64,000 nt of DNA, from positions 3,841,001 to 3,905,000 of the forward strand of contig NZ_CP146991.1 of the NCBI RefSeq assembly GCF_001941975.2, in the 5' to 3' direction. The stretch is from Sporomusa sphaeroides DSM 2875. Its GTDB lineage: Bacteria > Bacillota > Negativicutes > Sporomusales > Sporomusaceae. The number at the start of each line of letters is the position of its first letter. Within the stretch, counting starts at the first letter, position 1. A model generated the notes under the pieces. That model worked only from the letters and a program-made list of their open reading frames with translations, ran no database searches and was not told the DNA's origin. A program made the translations under genes and the position numbers. Shown piece by piece: positions 1-8,470 of this stretch.

Positions 1-2
1 GG

Positions 3-1094
3 GTAAAAGGCTATGAGCTGGACAAGGTGCGGGACATTGCCGAACAAATACGGACGGTGATGGCCGCCAATCCCCATACCCGGAATGTAAACCTGAAATG
101 GAGCGAAAAAAGTAAGATTATGCATCTGGATATCGACCAGGATAAAGTCCGGAAGCTGGGAATTACCTCGCAGGCGCTGGCCAGTGCGCTCCAGATGCAG
201 CAGTCGGGGACAGAGATCACCCAATTCAGGGAAACCGACAAAACAGTCAGTATGGTGCTGCGGTTTGCCGCCCGGGACAGAAATGATCCGGCTTATCTAA
301 AAGATTTCAATATTCCGGTCGGCAACGGACAATATGTCCCGCTGGATCAGATCGCCACCATCCGTTTCGAGACGGAGGACGGTTTGATCTACCGGCGTGA
401 TTTGAAGCCGATGATCTGGATACAGGCGGAATTGAATTCCGACGACGTGACCGGGGATGATGTGGCGGAACAGGTTTATAGCAAGCTGGCGGATTTGCGC
501 GCCGGTTTGCCGTTTGGCTACAGCATCGAGTATGACGGCGGCAAAGAAGACAGCATTAGGGCCGCAAAATTCATGTCAGAACCGATACCGGCCATGATCA
601 TTGCGATCATGATTCTCCTAATGATCCAGCTGCAAAACATTCCCAAAATGATTCTGACGCTGCTTACGGCACCGCTGGGCATTATCGGCGTAGCGGTCGG
701 ATTGTTTTTTACCAACAGTCCGATGGGCTTTGTCGTACAACTGGGAATTTTGGCTTTGGCCGGGATTATTATGCGCAATACCATTATATTAATGGACCAG
801 ATTGACCAATTGCTGGAAGCCGGCGAACCTCTCTGGGACGCCATTATCGATGCCACCGTCATCCGGCTACGCCCTATCCTTCTGACTGCGGCAGCAGCGA
901 TTTTAGGGATGCTCCCCCTGGTTTCAAGCATCTTCTGGGGCCCGATGGCTGTCGCCATTGCGGCAGGGCTAATGGGCGCCACTATCTTAACCTTAGTGGT
1001 ACTGCCGGTCATGTATGCCGCCTGGTACAAAGCCCAGCCTACTATGGATAAGAAAAATTCCTTAAATGCCAGTTCTGCCAATCATTCTGTTTGA
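3..1094 (+). CDS. RND-family efflux transporter permease, C-terminal part (5' end outside window)
   Basis: The frame is open from the first base of the window, so this is the last third of a resistance-nodulation-division inner-membrane pump (family length about 1030 residues). The visible part begins in the periplasmic pore/docking region. The segment GGKEDS just before the first visible membrane helix is typical of AcrB-type proteins, and five hydrophobic segments follow in the C-terminal half, with an RNTIILMDQ stretch where AcrB has its conserved TM10 motif. It would exchange protons for drugs or other substrates and needs an outer membrane and adaptor to work fully, which suits a diderm Firmicute. 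Substrate cannot be told from this part. Its adaptor gene, if present, lies upstream of the window. Confidence 0.93.
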   Translation, partial: VKGYELDKVRDIAEQIRTVMAANPHTRNVNLKWSEKSKIMHLDIDQDKVRKLGITSQALASALQMQQSGTEITQFRETDKTVSMVLRFAARDRNDPAYLKDFNIPVGNGQYVPLDQIATIRFETEDGLIYRRDLKPMIWIQAELNSDDVTGDDVAEQVYSKLADLRAGLPFGYSIEYDGGKEDSIRAAKFMSEPIPAMIIAIMILLMIQLQNIPKMILTLLTAPLGIIGVAVGLFFTNSPMGFVVQLGILALAGIIMRNTIILMDQIDQLLEAGEPLWDAIIDATVIRLRPILLTAAAAILGMLPLVSSIFWGPMAVAIAAGLMGATILTLVVLPVMYAAWYKAQPTMDKKNSLNASSANHSV

Positions 1095-1153
1095 TTTGTC
1101 AGGTGTCAGGAAACCTTTGGTCTACTAACTATATTGATAAGGAGTTGATCATT

Positions 1154-1597
1154 ATGGAAGTTCCGTATAAGAAAATTTTAGTTCCGGTGGATGGTTCCAG
1201 CCACGCGCTCAGGGCATTGTCCCATGCAGCGACGCTGGCCCGTTACTTTGCTGCTGAAATCAGCATTCTTTATGTATCGGTGCTATCGCAGCAAGTCCCT
1301 CTGTATGACCAGGTCAAGGGAGCCAAAATCCCGCCCAACGCTTCTACCGATCCCGCAAACTATGCTAAAACAATCCTGGCAGAAGCAAGCAAACAAGTCC
1401 CGGCTGGCATTTACGTTCAAACCCACAACGAGCTTGGCGAACCACGCACTGCCATTACCGACTTCGCCACGCAAAACGGCTATGATATTATCGTCATCGG
1501 CTGCCGGGGCTTAGGCGCGATTTCCGGCTTGCTTCTGGGGAGCGTCAGCACTTACGTTCTCCATCATGCCCCATGCCCGGTTTTGGTTATTAAATAG
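1154..1597 (+). CDS. Universal stress protein, UspA family
   Basis: A 147-residue single-domain cytoplasmic Usp protein. It opens with the usual strand KKILVPVDGS and ends with the nucleotide-binding signature G-x2-G-x9-GS (GCRGLGAISGLLLGS), so it is probably an ATP-binding UspA. I chose ATG 1154 because AAGGAG lies nine bases ahead (1139-1144); a longer reading from TTG 1091 overlaps the RND stop and lacks a ribosome site. It follows the RND gene by about 60 bases and may be co-transcribed. Its role in stress is inferred from the family only. Confidence 0.93.
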   Translation: MEVPYKKILVPVDGSSHALRALSHAATLARYFAAEISILYVSVLSQQVPLYDQVKGAKIPPNASTDPANYAKTILAEASKQVPAGIYVQTHNELGEPRTAITDFATQNGYDIIVIGCRGLGAISGLLLGSVSTYVLHHAPCPVLVIK

Positions 1598-1679
1598 TTA
1601 CTTTCATCCGCACGTTCCGCTACGATTTATAAGGTTTCCCTCAGGTATCTCCGGTACTATTCCCGGAAATATAACATAA

Positions 1680-1730
1680 CAGCGGAAGCAGTCATCCCAA
1701 ACCGGGGCCTGCTTCCGCTGTTTATTGTTC
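1680..1730 (+). terminator. Intrinsic terminator between convergent genes
   Basis: A perfect 12-bp stem (1680-1691 with 1709-1720) and a 17-base loop are followed by a T-rich stretch. It sits between the UspA gene and the convergent pdxA2 gene and would end the UspA transcript. Confidence 0.8.
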
Positions 1731-1776
1731 GCTTTTACATGTTTTAGTGCTGCCAGAGCCGTGAAGTGAGATTCAG

Positions 1777-2796
1777 TCACGCATCGGTTTGTCCGGCTAG
1801 TCCCTGAGCTGCCTTGGCGGCAAATTCGATGGCGGCAGTCATGCTGCCGCTGTCGGCAATCCCTTTGCCGGCGATGTCAAACGCGGTGCCGTGGTCAACC
1901 GAACTCCGGATAAACGGCAGCCCGACAGTCACATTGATACCCGAATCAAAGCCCAGAAGCTTAATGGGAATATGGCCTTGATCGTGGTACATAACGACTA
2001 CGATGTCAAACTCTTTACGCTTTGCCGCCCGGAAGAAAACGGTGTCCGGCGGGATGGGGCCGCTGGCGGCAATGCCCTCCTGCTGCGCCGCTTCCACGGC
2101 GGGAAGAATTTCGTCGATATCCTCACGCCCAAACAGGCCATTTTCACCGGCATGGGCGTTGAAACCGGCTACCGCGATGCGCGGCTTTTCCAGGCCAAGC
2201 AGCCGCAGCGTACGGTCAGCAAGCCGGATGATCCTGAGGACTCGGTCTTTTTTAATCAAATCGGCTGCCTGCCGCATGGAAACATGGGTAGTGACATGGA
2301 TGACCTTAAGGTCGTCACTGGAAAGCATCATGGCATAATCGTTGGTCTGGCTGAGCTCACCTAATATTTCTGTATGGCCCGGGAAGTGATGTCCGCCTTT
2401 GTGCAGCGCCTCTTTGTTGATCGGCGCCGTAACAATGCCAGCCACCTTTTGGTCCAAAGCCTGCCTAATGGCACCTTCAATATACTGGTAAGCCGCATGA
2501 CCGGCACGGCCGTCTACCTGACCAAAGGGCAGGTCGGCCGGTACATTGGCAAAATCAAGTACGTTAATAGTACCGTATTCATACAACCCGTTTTGCGGCT
2601 CAGCAGTGGCATGAATTTTCGCCAGGCTGTTCACAATCCCGGCCGCCATAGCCATTCTCCCGGCATCACCAAACACCAGTGGCCGGCATATCTGGTAGAT
2701 TTGTTGATCTGCCAGTGCCTTGACAATAATTTCCGGACCGCAGCCGGCCGGATCACCCATCGTAATGGCAAGAATCGGAAGCTGTTCTTTACTCAT
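1777..2796 (-). CDS. pdxA2: PdxA2-type 4-phospho-hydroxyacid dehydrogenase (D-threonate/D-erythronate 4-phosphate)
   Basis: A 339-residue PdxA-family enzyme. It shows the N-terminal MGDPAGCGPE turn, the metal-ligand histidines in HVTTHVSM, FNAHAGENG and MYHDQGHIP, and the C-terminal DHGTAFDIAGKG. PdxA proteins oxidise and decarboxylate 4-phosphorylated 3-hydroxy acids with NAD. Its gene follows, seven bases downstream, one for a DUF1537-type kinase. This pairing is the known arrangement for D-threonate or D-erythronate catabolism, in which the kinase makes the 4-phosphate and PdxA2 converts it to dihydroxyacetone phosphate. That makes vitamin B6 synthesis an unlikely role. The ribosome site GAAGGTGA lies in the end of the kinase gene. 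Confidence 0.9.
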   Translation of the reverse strand: MSKEQLPILAITMGDPAGCGPEIIVKALADQQIYQICRPLVFGDAGRMAMAAGIVNSLAKIHATAEPQNGLYEYGTINVLDFANVPADLPFGQVDGRAGHAAYQYIEGAIRQALDQKVAGIVTAPINKEALHKGGHHFPGHTEILGELSQTNDYAMMLSSDDLKVIHVTTHVSMRQAADLIKKDRVLRIIRLADRTLRLLGLEKPRIAVAGFNAHAGENGLFGREDIDEILPAVEAAQQEGIAASGPIPPDTVFFRAAKRKEFDIVVVMYHDQGHIPIKLLGFDSGINVTVGLPFIRSSVDHGTAFDIAGKGIADSGSMTAAIEFAAKAAQGLAGQTDA

Positions 2797-2803
2797 TAGC
2801 CAA

Positions 2804-4087
2804 TCACCTTCTTTGCTCCAGTTTTTTCACTGCTTTTACCAGTGCGTCAGGCGCACCGAATGCTCCGGCTTTAGTAACGACCAATAGTTGTTTCCCCTCC
2901 TGGGTGGTCATGGCACCAAGCGGAATAGCCGGTGTCACTTCTTCCAGAACGCGGATGCCGGTGACACCCAGGGCGTTGCATACAGCCACAGCCGTATCAC
3001 CGCCGGTCAGAACCACTCCGGAAATATCCTGCGCCCGCAATATTTCGGCGCCAATCCAGCCAAGAATCTGGGCCACTTTTTCGCCGACCTGCACCAGGGA
3101 CATACCCAGCTTTTCCCCGGCAGTCTGTGTCTGCTGCACCGTGTCGGCCTTGTAACCGGAGACCAGAACAATGCGCCGGCCTGCGGACAGGGACTGCTGC
3201 ACCTGCTGTAGGGTCGGATGCGGCTGGCCTGCCTGCCAGGACAAATACCCGGCAACTTCCAGTTCAATCATTTCATAGCCGGAAGCCACCAGCTGTTCTA
3301 CCTGACCGCGCGTCACAGAACTTACACTGCCGGCAATAACAAAAGCCGGCTGGCGGGTTTCTGGTTCTGCCGCCCAATGAAACAACTGCGGCAGCACTTC
3401 GGCAAGTCCGGCAGACCCGGACCAGAGGATTTTTTCTGAAAGGCTGGCTGCCGCCTGTGCAACAATAAGAAAGTGCTCGTCCTGCCAGGCATCTGAGCTG
3501 ATAATCCGGCAACCGTCATTCAGATGCCGGCGCAGGGCCTGTACAATACCTTCCTGTCCCTGTGATATATCGGCAAAATCAATATGACCGACCTTGAGGC
3601 CTGTCTGTTTTCGCAATAGTTCGGGCAGCATGGTTTCGTAAACAGGGGTTTTCGGGTCACGGGCAATTTCGGTAGTGGAGAGCGGCGCACCATTGAGCAG
3701 ATAATTGCCCCCCACAGTTATGCGCCCGTTTTTGGGGAAAGCGGGCATAACCAGGGCAAAATCATGCAGGTTCAAGTCAAGAATAGCTTTAATTTCCATG
3801 CCAACATTGCCCCTCAGGGTCGAATCCAGCTTTTTATAGTATTGGCCAAATCCGGCTGCCACCGCTTTTTGGGCGGCTTGCTGTACCCTTGCATAGGCTT
3901 CCGGGGCGGGAACGGCGCGGCTGTTTGTATCAACTACGATAATATCGGCCGTGGCTGTGGCATTGAGCGCCGCATCATTCAGCAGCACCTCCGTATGCAT
4001 ACCCTGCCGGGCGAACTGTACCCCGGTATCGTTGGCACCAGTCAGGTCGTCGGCGATAACGATCATCCCTTTGCTTGTTGCTTTCAA
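2804..4087 (-). CDS. dtnK: Four-carbon acid sugar kinase (DUF1537), D-threonate/D-erythronate kinase type
   Basis: A 427-residue protein of the four-carbon acid sugar kinase family. The N-terminal domain has the diagnostic IADDLTGANDTG motif, followed by KKLDSTLRGN; the C-terminal nucleotide-binding domain has VLTGGDTAVAVC and the glycine-rich end GAFGAPDAL. These enzymes phosphorylate the 4-hydroxyl of D-threonate or D-erythronate. I chose TTG 4087, with GGAGG about eight bases ahead; the next ATG (4066) is too far from it. The gene lies between the RpiR regulator and pdxA2 on the same strand, so it looks like one operon. Which of the four-carbon acids is the substrate cannot be read from sequence, and no dedicated transporter is adjacent. 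Confidence 0.88.
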   Translation of the reverse strand: MKATSKGMIVIADDLTGANDTGVQFARQGMHTEVLLNDAALNATATADIIVVDTNSRAVPAPEAYARVQQAAQKAVAAGFGQYYKKLDSTLRGNVGMEIKAILDLNLHDFALVMPAFPKNGRITVGGNYLLNGAPLSTTEIARDPKTPVYETMLPELLRKQTGLKVGHIDFADISQGQEGIVQALRRHLNDGCRIISSDAWQDEHFLIVAQAAASLSEKILWSGSAGLAEVLPQLFHWAAEPETRQPAFVIAGSVSSVTRGQVEQLVASGYEMIELEVAGYLSWQAGQPHPTLQQVQQSLSAGRRIVLVSGYKADTVQQTQTAGEKLGMSLVQVGEKVAQILGWIGAEILRAQDISGVVLTGGDTAVAVCNALGVTGIRVLEEVTPAIPLGAMTTQEGKQLLVVTKAGAFGAPDALVKAVKKLEQRR

Positions 4088-4120
4088 ATCGCTTCCTCCT
4101 TATTATGATGATATGGCAGT

Positions 4121-4972
4121 TCAGTCAGACTGATTACGATATTGCCGCAGGGCTGTACGCGATTGATTTACTCCCGCGATAGCCGGCTCACCAATTTGCA
4201 GCGCCATCATAACATACAAAATATCAATGACGACAAGCTGAACGATGCGGGAAATCATAGCATCTGAACGCATTTTCGTTTCACAGGTGCAGCTTAATAA
4301 ATACGCATCAACAAGTTGAGTAATGCCGGAGTCGATGGAGCTGGTCAGAGCACAGGTAAAGCAGCCGCGTTTTTGGGCAAGCGCCAGTGTACGGAGTATA
4401 TCTGTTGTCTCGCCTGAGTGGGAAATGGCAAAAAAGACTTCGTCCGGCCGGGCAATTGATGCGGCAATCATCATCAGGTGGGAATCGGAATACCCAATAA
4501 CCCTGCAGCCCAGACGCATAAATTTTTGCCTGGCATCCTGGGCCACTACACCGGAGGCACCCAAGCCAATGACATGAACAACAGCGGCTTGGCGCAACTG
4601 CTGTTCAATAGTTGCCAGCGCCTCTGCCGAAAGCTGCTGCTTCAAGTCAGAAATCCCTTGAGTGGTGGAATCGGCGACCTTACGAATGATGTCAGTTAAC
4701 CCGTCATGGGCCTGCACTTCCTCATAAATCGGCTGTATATCGGTTTCTGCGGCTAACTCCTTAGCCAGGGCAACACGAAACATGGCATAATTTTTATAGC
4801 CCAGCAGCCGGTAAAAGCGTATTACCGTCGCTTCACCCACACCGCATTTAGCGGCAAATTCATTGATTGGCAGGGTCAGGGCTTCCTGCGCATGCGCTTG
4901 CAGGTATTGGACAATTTTATTTTGCGTGGCTGTAAAACGATTATGCTGTAGCCGAATTTTAGAAAATAGCAT
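4121..4972 (-). CDS. RpiR-family transcriptional regulator (HTH + SIS domain)
   Basis: A 283-residue regulator. The N-terminal RpiR helix-turn-helix (about residues 1-75, with FAAKCGVGEATVIRFYRLLG) precedes a SIS sugar-phosphate-binding domain (about 125-250, with HVIGLGASG and FAISHSGETTD). RpiR proteins sense phosphosugars, so a 4-phosphorylated sugar acid from the downstream kinase is a plausible ligand. ATG 4972 follows GAGGTG by eight bases, which fits better than the in-frame TTG 4978. It heads the dtnK-pdxA2 operon, 33 bases upstream of dtnK, and an inverted repeat overlaps its own upstream region. Confidence 0.9.
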   Translation of the reverse strand: MLFSKIRLQHNRFTATQNKIVQYLQAHAQEALTLPINEFAAKCGVGEATVIRFYRLLGYKNYAMFRVALAKELAAETDIQPIYEEVQAHDGLTDIIRKVADSTTQGISDLKQQLSAEALATIEQQLRQAAVVHVIGLGASGVVAQDARQKFMRLGCRVIGYSDSHLMMIAASIARPDEVFFAISHSGETTDILRTLALAQKRGCFTCALTSSIDSGITQLVDAYLLSCTCETKMRSDAMISRIVQLVVIDILYVMMALQIGEPAIAGVNQSRTALRQYRNQSD

Positions 4973-4985
4973 TATCAAACCACCT

Positions 4986-5031
4986 CGGAGATTATATTCA
5001 CTAACCTTACCTTCGGAGATTTTTTTCTCCG
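4986..5031 (-). promoter_or_regulatory. Candidate RpiR operator upstream of its own gene
   Basis: The octamer CGGAGATT occurs twice (4986 and 5014), and the second copy forms a palindrome with TCTCCG at 5026-5031 across a T6 centre. The first copy overlaps the ribosome site of the regulator gene. Autoregulation by the RpiR protein is an inference from position and symmetry. Confidence 0.45.
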
Positions 5032-5121
5032 TTATGGTATTATTCGCTATACTTTCCTGATCGCCTGCTTATTATTACAAAAAATCTTAATCTTGTTGCT
5101 ATATAAAACCAACCTATTGAA

Positions 5122-5163
5122 AAGACCGTGTATTCCCTGCCAGCAGGGCACCTACACGGTCTT
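5122..5163 (-). terminator. Hairpin terminator downstream of the carbamoylase gene
   Basis: An 11-bp stem (5122-5132 with 5153-5163) encloses a second small CCCTG/CAGGG hairpin. It lies downstream of the M20 gene and upstream of the RpiR gene; the tail is only moderately T-rich (TTTTCAA on the minus strand). The rest of 5032-5293 shows nothing else that I can support. Confidence 0.55.
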
Positions 5164-5293
5164 GCTTATCTCTATAAAATTGCGCAAATTCCCAGCCCTA
5201 TAGCTTCTTTTTGACAAAATGAGGCAAGCGCGCGCCGGGCAGGTAAGCGCCAAACAAGGTACGGAGTTTGTCCGTCCAGGCTTGTCGAAAACA

Positions 5294-6547
5294 CTAACCC
5301 AGATTGTCTGTCTCCATGCTTTCGGCCAATTTTCTCACCGCACCCAGCAATATCCGGGCACCGGCGGCAATGTCGTCAATGCTGGCCCATTCGGCCGGAT
5401 TGTGGCTAATGCCGCCTTTGCAGGGGACAAACACCATGCCGGTTGGAGCCATTTCCGCCACATGCATGGCATCATGTCCGGCACCGCTTGGCAGCAGCAT
5501 ATTGGCATAACCATATTCCTCTGCTATATTTTGCAGGAATTCGACTATTTCCCGGGAAATTTCCACAGGCTTTTCGTCAGTAAGCGTAATAATCTCCATA
5601 TCGACACCGCGCCGGGCTTGTACTTCAGCAATGCCTGCCGTCAGTTCCCCCAGCACCTGCCGTTTGCTGGCCGCCGAAATGCCGCGAAGGTCAATGCCCA
5701 GTTCGACCCGTCCGGGAATAACATTCATGACCCCTGGCTCAACCTTTGCCATCCCGGTCGTACCTACCGTGCCGTTATGGCTTTCCTGACCTGCCAGTTT
5801 TTCTACCAGCAAAATAATTTCAGCCGCCGCAGCCAGCGCGTCCTGACGCATATTCATGGGCGTGGCGCCTGAATGATCGGCCTGGCCTGTTACTATTACC
5901 TTCAGGCGGGTAGGGGCGGCAATCCCGGTGACGATGCCAATTTGTTTACCCATGGTTTCCAATACTTTGCCTTGCTCAATATGCAGTTCCAAAAAGACTT
6001 TGATTGCCTGGTCATAACGCGCGTGTCCGATATTCTCAGGTGCAAGCCCCCGCCCGCGCATAGCCTGGGCCAGTGTCACACCCTGCTTGTCGGTATACTG
6101 CTCTAATTGCGCCAAGGACAGTTTGCCGCAAAATGCCTTGCTGCCAAGGGTGGCCATACCAAACCGGCTGGATTCTTCAGCCATGAAAACAACAACTTCA
6201 ATGGGATGCACTGTCTGTTGTCCCGCTTCTTCCAGGCAGCGGACCACCTCAATCGCTGCCAGTACGCCTGCCACCCCGTCATAGTTGCCGCCATTGGGAA
6301 CACTGTCAATATGTGACCCCAGCATAACCACAGGCGCCGCCGGGTTAAGCCCTTCCCGGCGGGCAATGAGATTGCCGAAAGCATCCACTCGGACAGCAAG
6401 CCCGGCCGCTTCCATAAGCTCACGAATATAATTCCTGGCTTCCCAATCTTCATCACTGAACGCCAGGCGCGTAATGCCTCCGCCTGCCTGTGCCCCGATG
6501 GCACTCAGCCTACGGAAGGTTTCTTCAAGCCGCTTCACTGAAATCAT
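5294..6547 (-). CDS. M20-family Zn amidohydrolase: N-carbamoyl-L-amino acid hydrolase / allantoate amidohydrolase type
   Basis: A 417-residue binuclear zinc hydrolase. The metal-ligand motifs are all present: GSHIDSVPNGGNYDG, AEESSRFG, ELHIEQG and SGAGHDAMHVA; the dimerisation domain shows DHSGATPM. These enzymes split off the carbamoyl or ureido group from N-carbamoyl amino acids, allantoate or ureidoglycolate in the cytoplasm; the substrate here cannot be fixed. ATG 6547 follows AAAGGAG by eight or nine bases and overlaps the upstream transporter stop in an ATGA, so the two are translationally coupled. No hydantoinase or allantoinase gene lies nearby, which favours an N-carbamoyl or ureido compound taken up or exported by the neighbour. 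Confidence 0.88.
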   Translation of the reverse strand: MISVKRLEETFRRLSAIGAQAGGGITRLAFSDEDWEARNYIRELMEAAGLAVRVDAFGNLIARREGLNPAAPVVMLGSHIDSVPNGGNYDGVAGVLAAIEVVRCLEEAGQQTVHPIEVVVFMAEESSRFGMATLGSKAFCGKLSLAQLEQYTDKQGVTLAQAMRGRGLAPENIGHARYDQAIKVFLELHIEQGKVLETMGKQIGIVTGIAAPTRLKVIVTGQADHSGATPMNMRQDALAAAAEIILLVEKLAGQESHNGTVGTTGMAKVEPGVMNVIPGRVELGIDLRGISAASKRQVLGELTAGIAEVQARRGVDMEIITLTDEKPVEISREIVEFLQNIAEEYGYANMLLPSGAGHDAMHVAEMAPTGMVFVPCKGGISHNPAEWASIDDIAAGARILLGAVRKLAESMETDNLG

Positions 6548-7518
6548 GCCTGTTTCTCCTTTGCTGTATGTATGAATTCATCTGCTTTAACGGCTTGCCT
6601 GGACCGCTCAAAATTCATAACCCAAATAGCCAGCAGCGTTACTGCACCACCGGCAAGCTGAATGGGCAGCACCCTTTCTCCCAGGACTAAATAGCCGCCA
6701 AGTACCCCGGCAACAGGAACCAGATTAAGATACAGGGTTGTAATGGCAACATCCAAATGTTTTAACGCATACATATACAATAAATAACAGACCACCGAGC
6801 AAAACACTGCCAAAAATAAAATATGCCCCATAGCGGTCAGTGAAAATACCTGCCACTCGTTAACTTCGGTGAGCGACAAGGGCAGCAAGAGTATTGTGCC
6901 TATCACCGTTTGATAGGTGATCATGCACATGCCGGAATACTTATTTTGCAGCGACTTGGCAACAAGAGTATAAAAGGTCCAGGACAACATCGCGCCCAGA
7001 ACAAATAGATTGCCAATGAAATTGGCAGAGTTGAAATCCAGCTGGCCGTTGGCTGTTACCGAAAAATACATGCCGACAATAGCAATGGCTATCCCGACCA
7101 GTTTAAGCACTGAAACCCTGGCGCCGAAAAACAGTATATCCAGGCAAATGGCCAAAATCGGAATAATTGTCACAATCAGCGAGGCATTGACTACAGTTGT
7201 TAACTTTACGCCAATGTTTTCAAAATAAAAGTACAGTGTAATCCCCAGACAGCCTGCCAATACCATCCGCGGAATATCGGCCCTAGCGACTTTGGCACCA
7301 GGCTCAAACCGGTTAAGCAGCCCCACCAGCAGCACCGAGGCGATGGCAAACCGGATAAGAGCCATAGTGACCGGCGGTACTTCGGCCACCGTAATTTTGA
7401 TGCTTACATAAGATACGCCCCAAAATAAAACGGTTATAAGCAGCAGCAGGTTAGCCATAATATATTGATTATCCCGCAAGCTGACCTTTTGCCGTGTCTT
7501 GCTTGTATTTTCCTTCAT
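6544..7518 (-). CDS. DMT-superfamily (EamA) transporter
   Basis: A 324-residue inner-membrane protein with ten predicted hydrophobic segments arranged as two EamA repeats (FWGVSYVSIKI near the start and GGYLVLGE late). EamA proteins usually export amino acids or related metabolites. ATG 7518 has AGGAGGG five bases ahead and is preferred to ATG 7551. The stop overlaps the start of the M20 hydrolase, so transporter and hydrolase probably act on the same compound. It is similar in type to the protein encoded at 8471-9391 but in a separate transcription unit. Confidence 0.87.
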   Translation of the reverse strand: MKENTSKTRQKVSLRDNQYIMANLLLLITVLFWGVSYVSIKITVAEVPPVTMALIRFAIASVLLVGLLNRFEPGAKVARADIPRMVLAGCLGITLYFYFENIGVKLTTVVNASLIVTIIPILAICLDILFFGARVSVLKLVGIAIAIVGMYFSVTANGQLDFNSANFIGNLFVLGAMLSWTFYTLVAKSLQNKYSGMCMITYQTVIGTILLLPLSLTEVNEWQVFSLTAMGHILFLAVFCSVVCYLLYMYALKHLDVAITTLYLNLVPVAGVLGGYLVLGERVLPIQLAGGAVTLLAIWVMNFERSRQAVKADEFIHTAKEKQA

Positions 7519-7642
7519 AATACCCTCCTGATTTTTACTCTGGTACCCCATCTGGCGTCACCGAAAACATGCTTTTAGATAACGCATGAGACCAGCATAC
7601 CAGGCAAAAGCAGCAGGCGTATTGTAAAAAATTGACGTATGG

Positions 7643-8443
7643 CTATTTCAGCCTTTGGTACTTTTCCGGTGTCACGCCGGTATGGCTCTTAAATACCTTA
7701 TGAAAGTGGCTCTGGTCATAAAAACCGGCTTCACAGGCCACCTCCACGATCTGCCGGTTCTGCCGCAGCAGTTTCTTGGCATAATTGATTCTCAGCAGTG
7801 TCTGATAGGTATGGGGCGGTATATTGAATTCTTCCTTAAAAGCACGGATAATGGCAAATTTATTCAGGCCTGATATGGTTTCCAGTTCTTCCAGGGTAAT
7901 CTTTTTCAAATAGTTATTGTGCAAATAGTCCTTGATCATTTTCAGTTTGGGCACTTCGATTATCTTGCGGCAAGTTTCCACCGGCTCCATACTCCCAACC
8001 ACCTGTTCAAACAGGGCCATTACGCCGGCTTCCTTTTCCAGCGGGCTTGCCTGCTGCGCCAAGGGCTCGAGCAAAGCATGCAGGGCACGCTGGGCGGAGA
8101 GTGTCGTCATATCGCTCACCACCGGCCGGTTGAAAACAGCTATGCCTTTACTTGCCAAGAACCGCTGCATCCAGCCTGCCTCAATAAAGAACATTTTGTA
8201 TTGCCACCGGCCTTGACGGTCAGGATTGCAGGAATGTATCAGCCCCGGCGGAATCAGCACCGTGGTCTTGGGGCTAACCTCGGTAACCTTGCCTTCACAC
8301 CAAAAAGAACTCTTGCCATGCTCCACTATCCCCAAAGAGTATTCTTCATGAGAATGCTTTTTATAACAAAGATAACTGGCATCACATAATTTTAATTCAA
8401 AGAATGGCAAATCGGCATCCCGGTAGAAACGAACGCCGTTCAT
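7643..8443 (-). CDS. AraC-family transcriptional regulator
   Basis: A 266-residue regulator with an N-terminal cupin-type sensor (about residues 1-110, with HSHEEYSLGIVEHG and the histidine in PPGLIHSC) and a C-terminal pair of AraC helix-turn-helix motifs (about 165-266, ending in SHFHKVFKSHTGVTPEKYQRL). The architecture matches AraC regulators that sit beside amino-acid exporters. It lies 27 bases downstream of one EamA gene and upstream of another, so it could control either. GGGGTG precedes the ATG. Confidence 0.88.
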   Translation of the reverse strand: MNGVRFYRDADLPFFELKLCDASYLCYKKHSHEEYSLGIVEHGKSSFWCEGKVTEVSPKTTVLIPPGLIHSCNPDRQGRWQYKMFFIEAGWMQRFLASKGIAVFNRPVVSDMTTLSAQRALHALLEPLAQQASPLEKEAGVMALFEQVVGSMEPVETCRKIIEVPKLKMIKDYLHNNYLKKITLEELETISGLNKFAIIRAFKEEFNIPPHTYQTLLRINYAKKLLRQNRQIVEVACEAGFYDQSHFHKVFKSHTGVTPEKYQRLK

Positions 8444-8470
8444 GACAACACCCCCATAATTCAGCTCCGG

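Noticed and set aside
5219-5872. A 217-codon plus-strand frame opposite the carbamoylase gene
   Set aside because: It mirrors the codons of the M20 gene, whose motifs are complete, and has no ribosome site.
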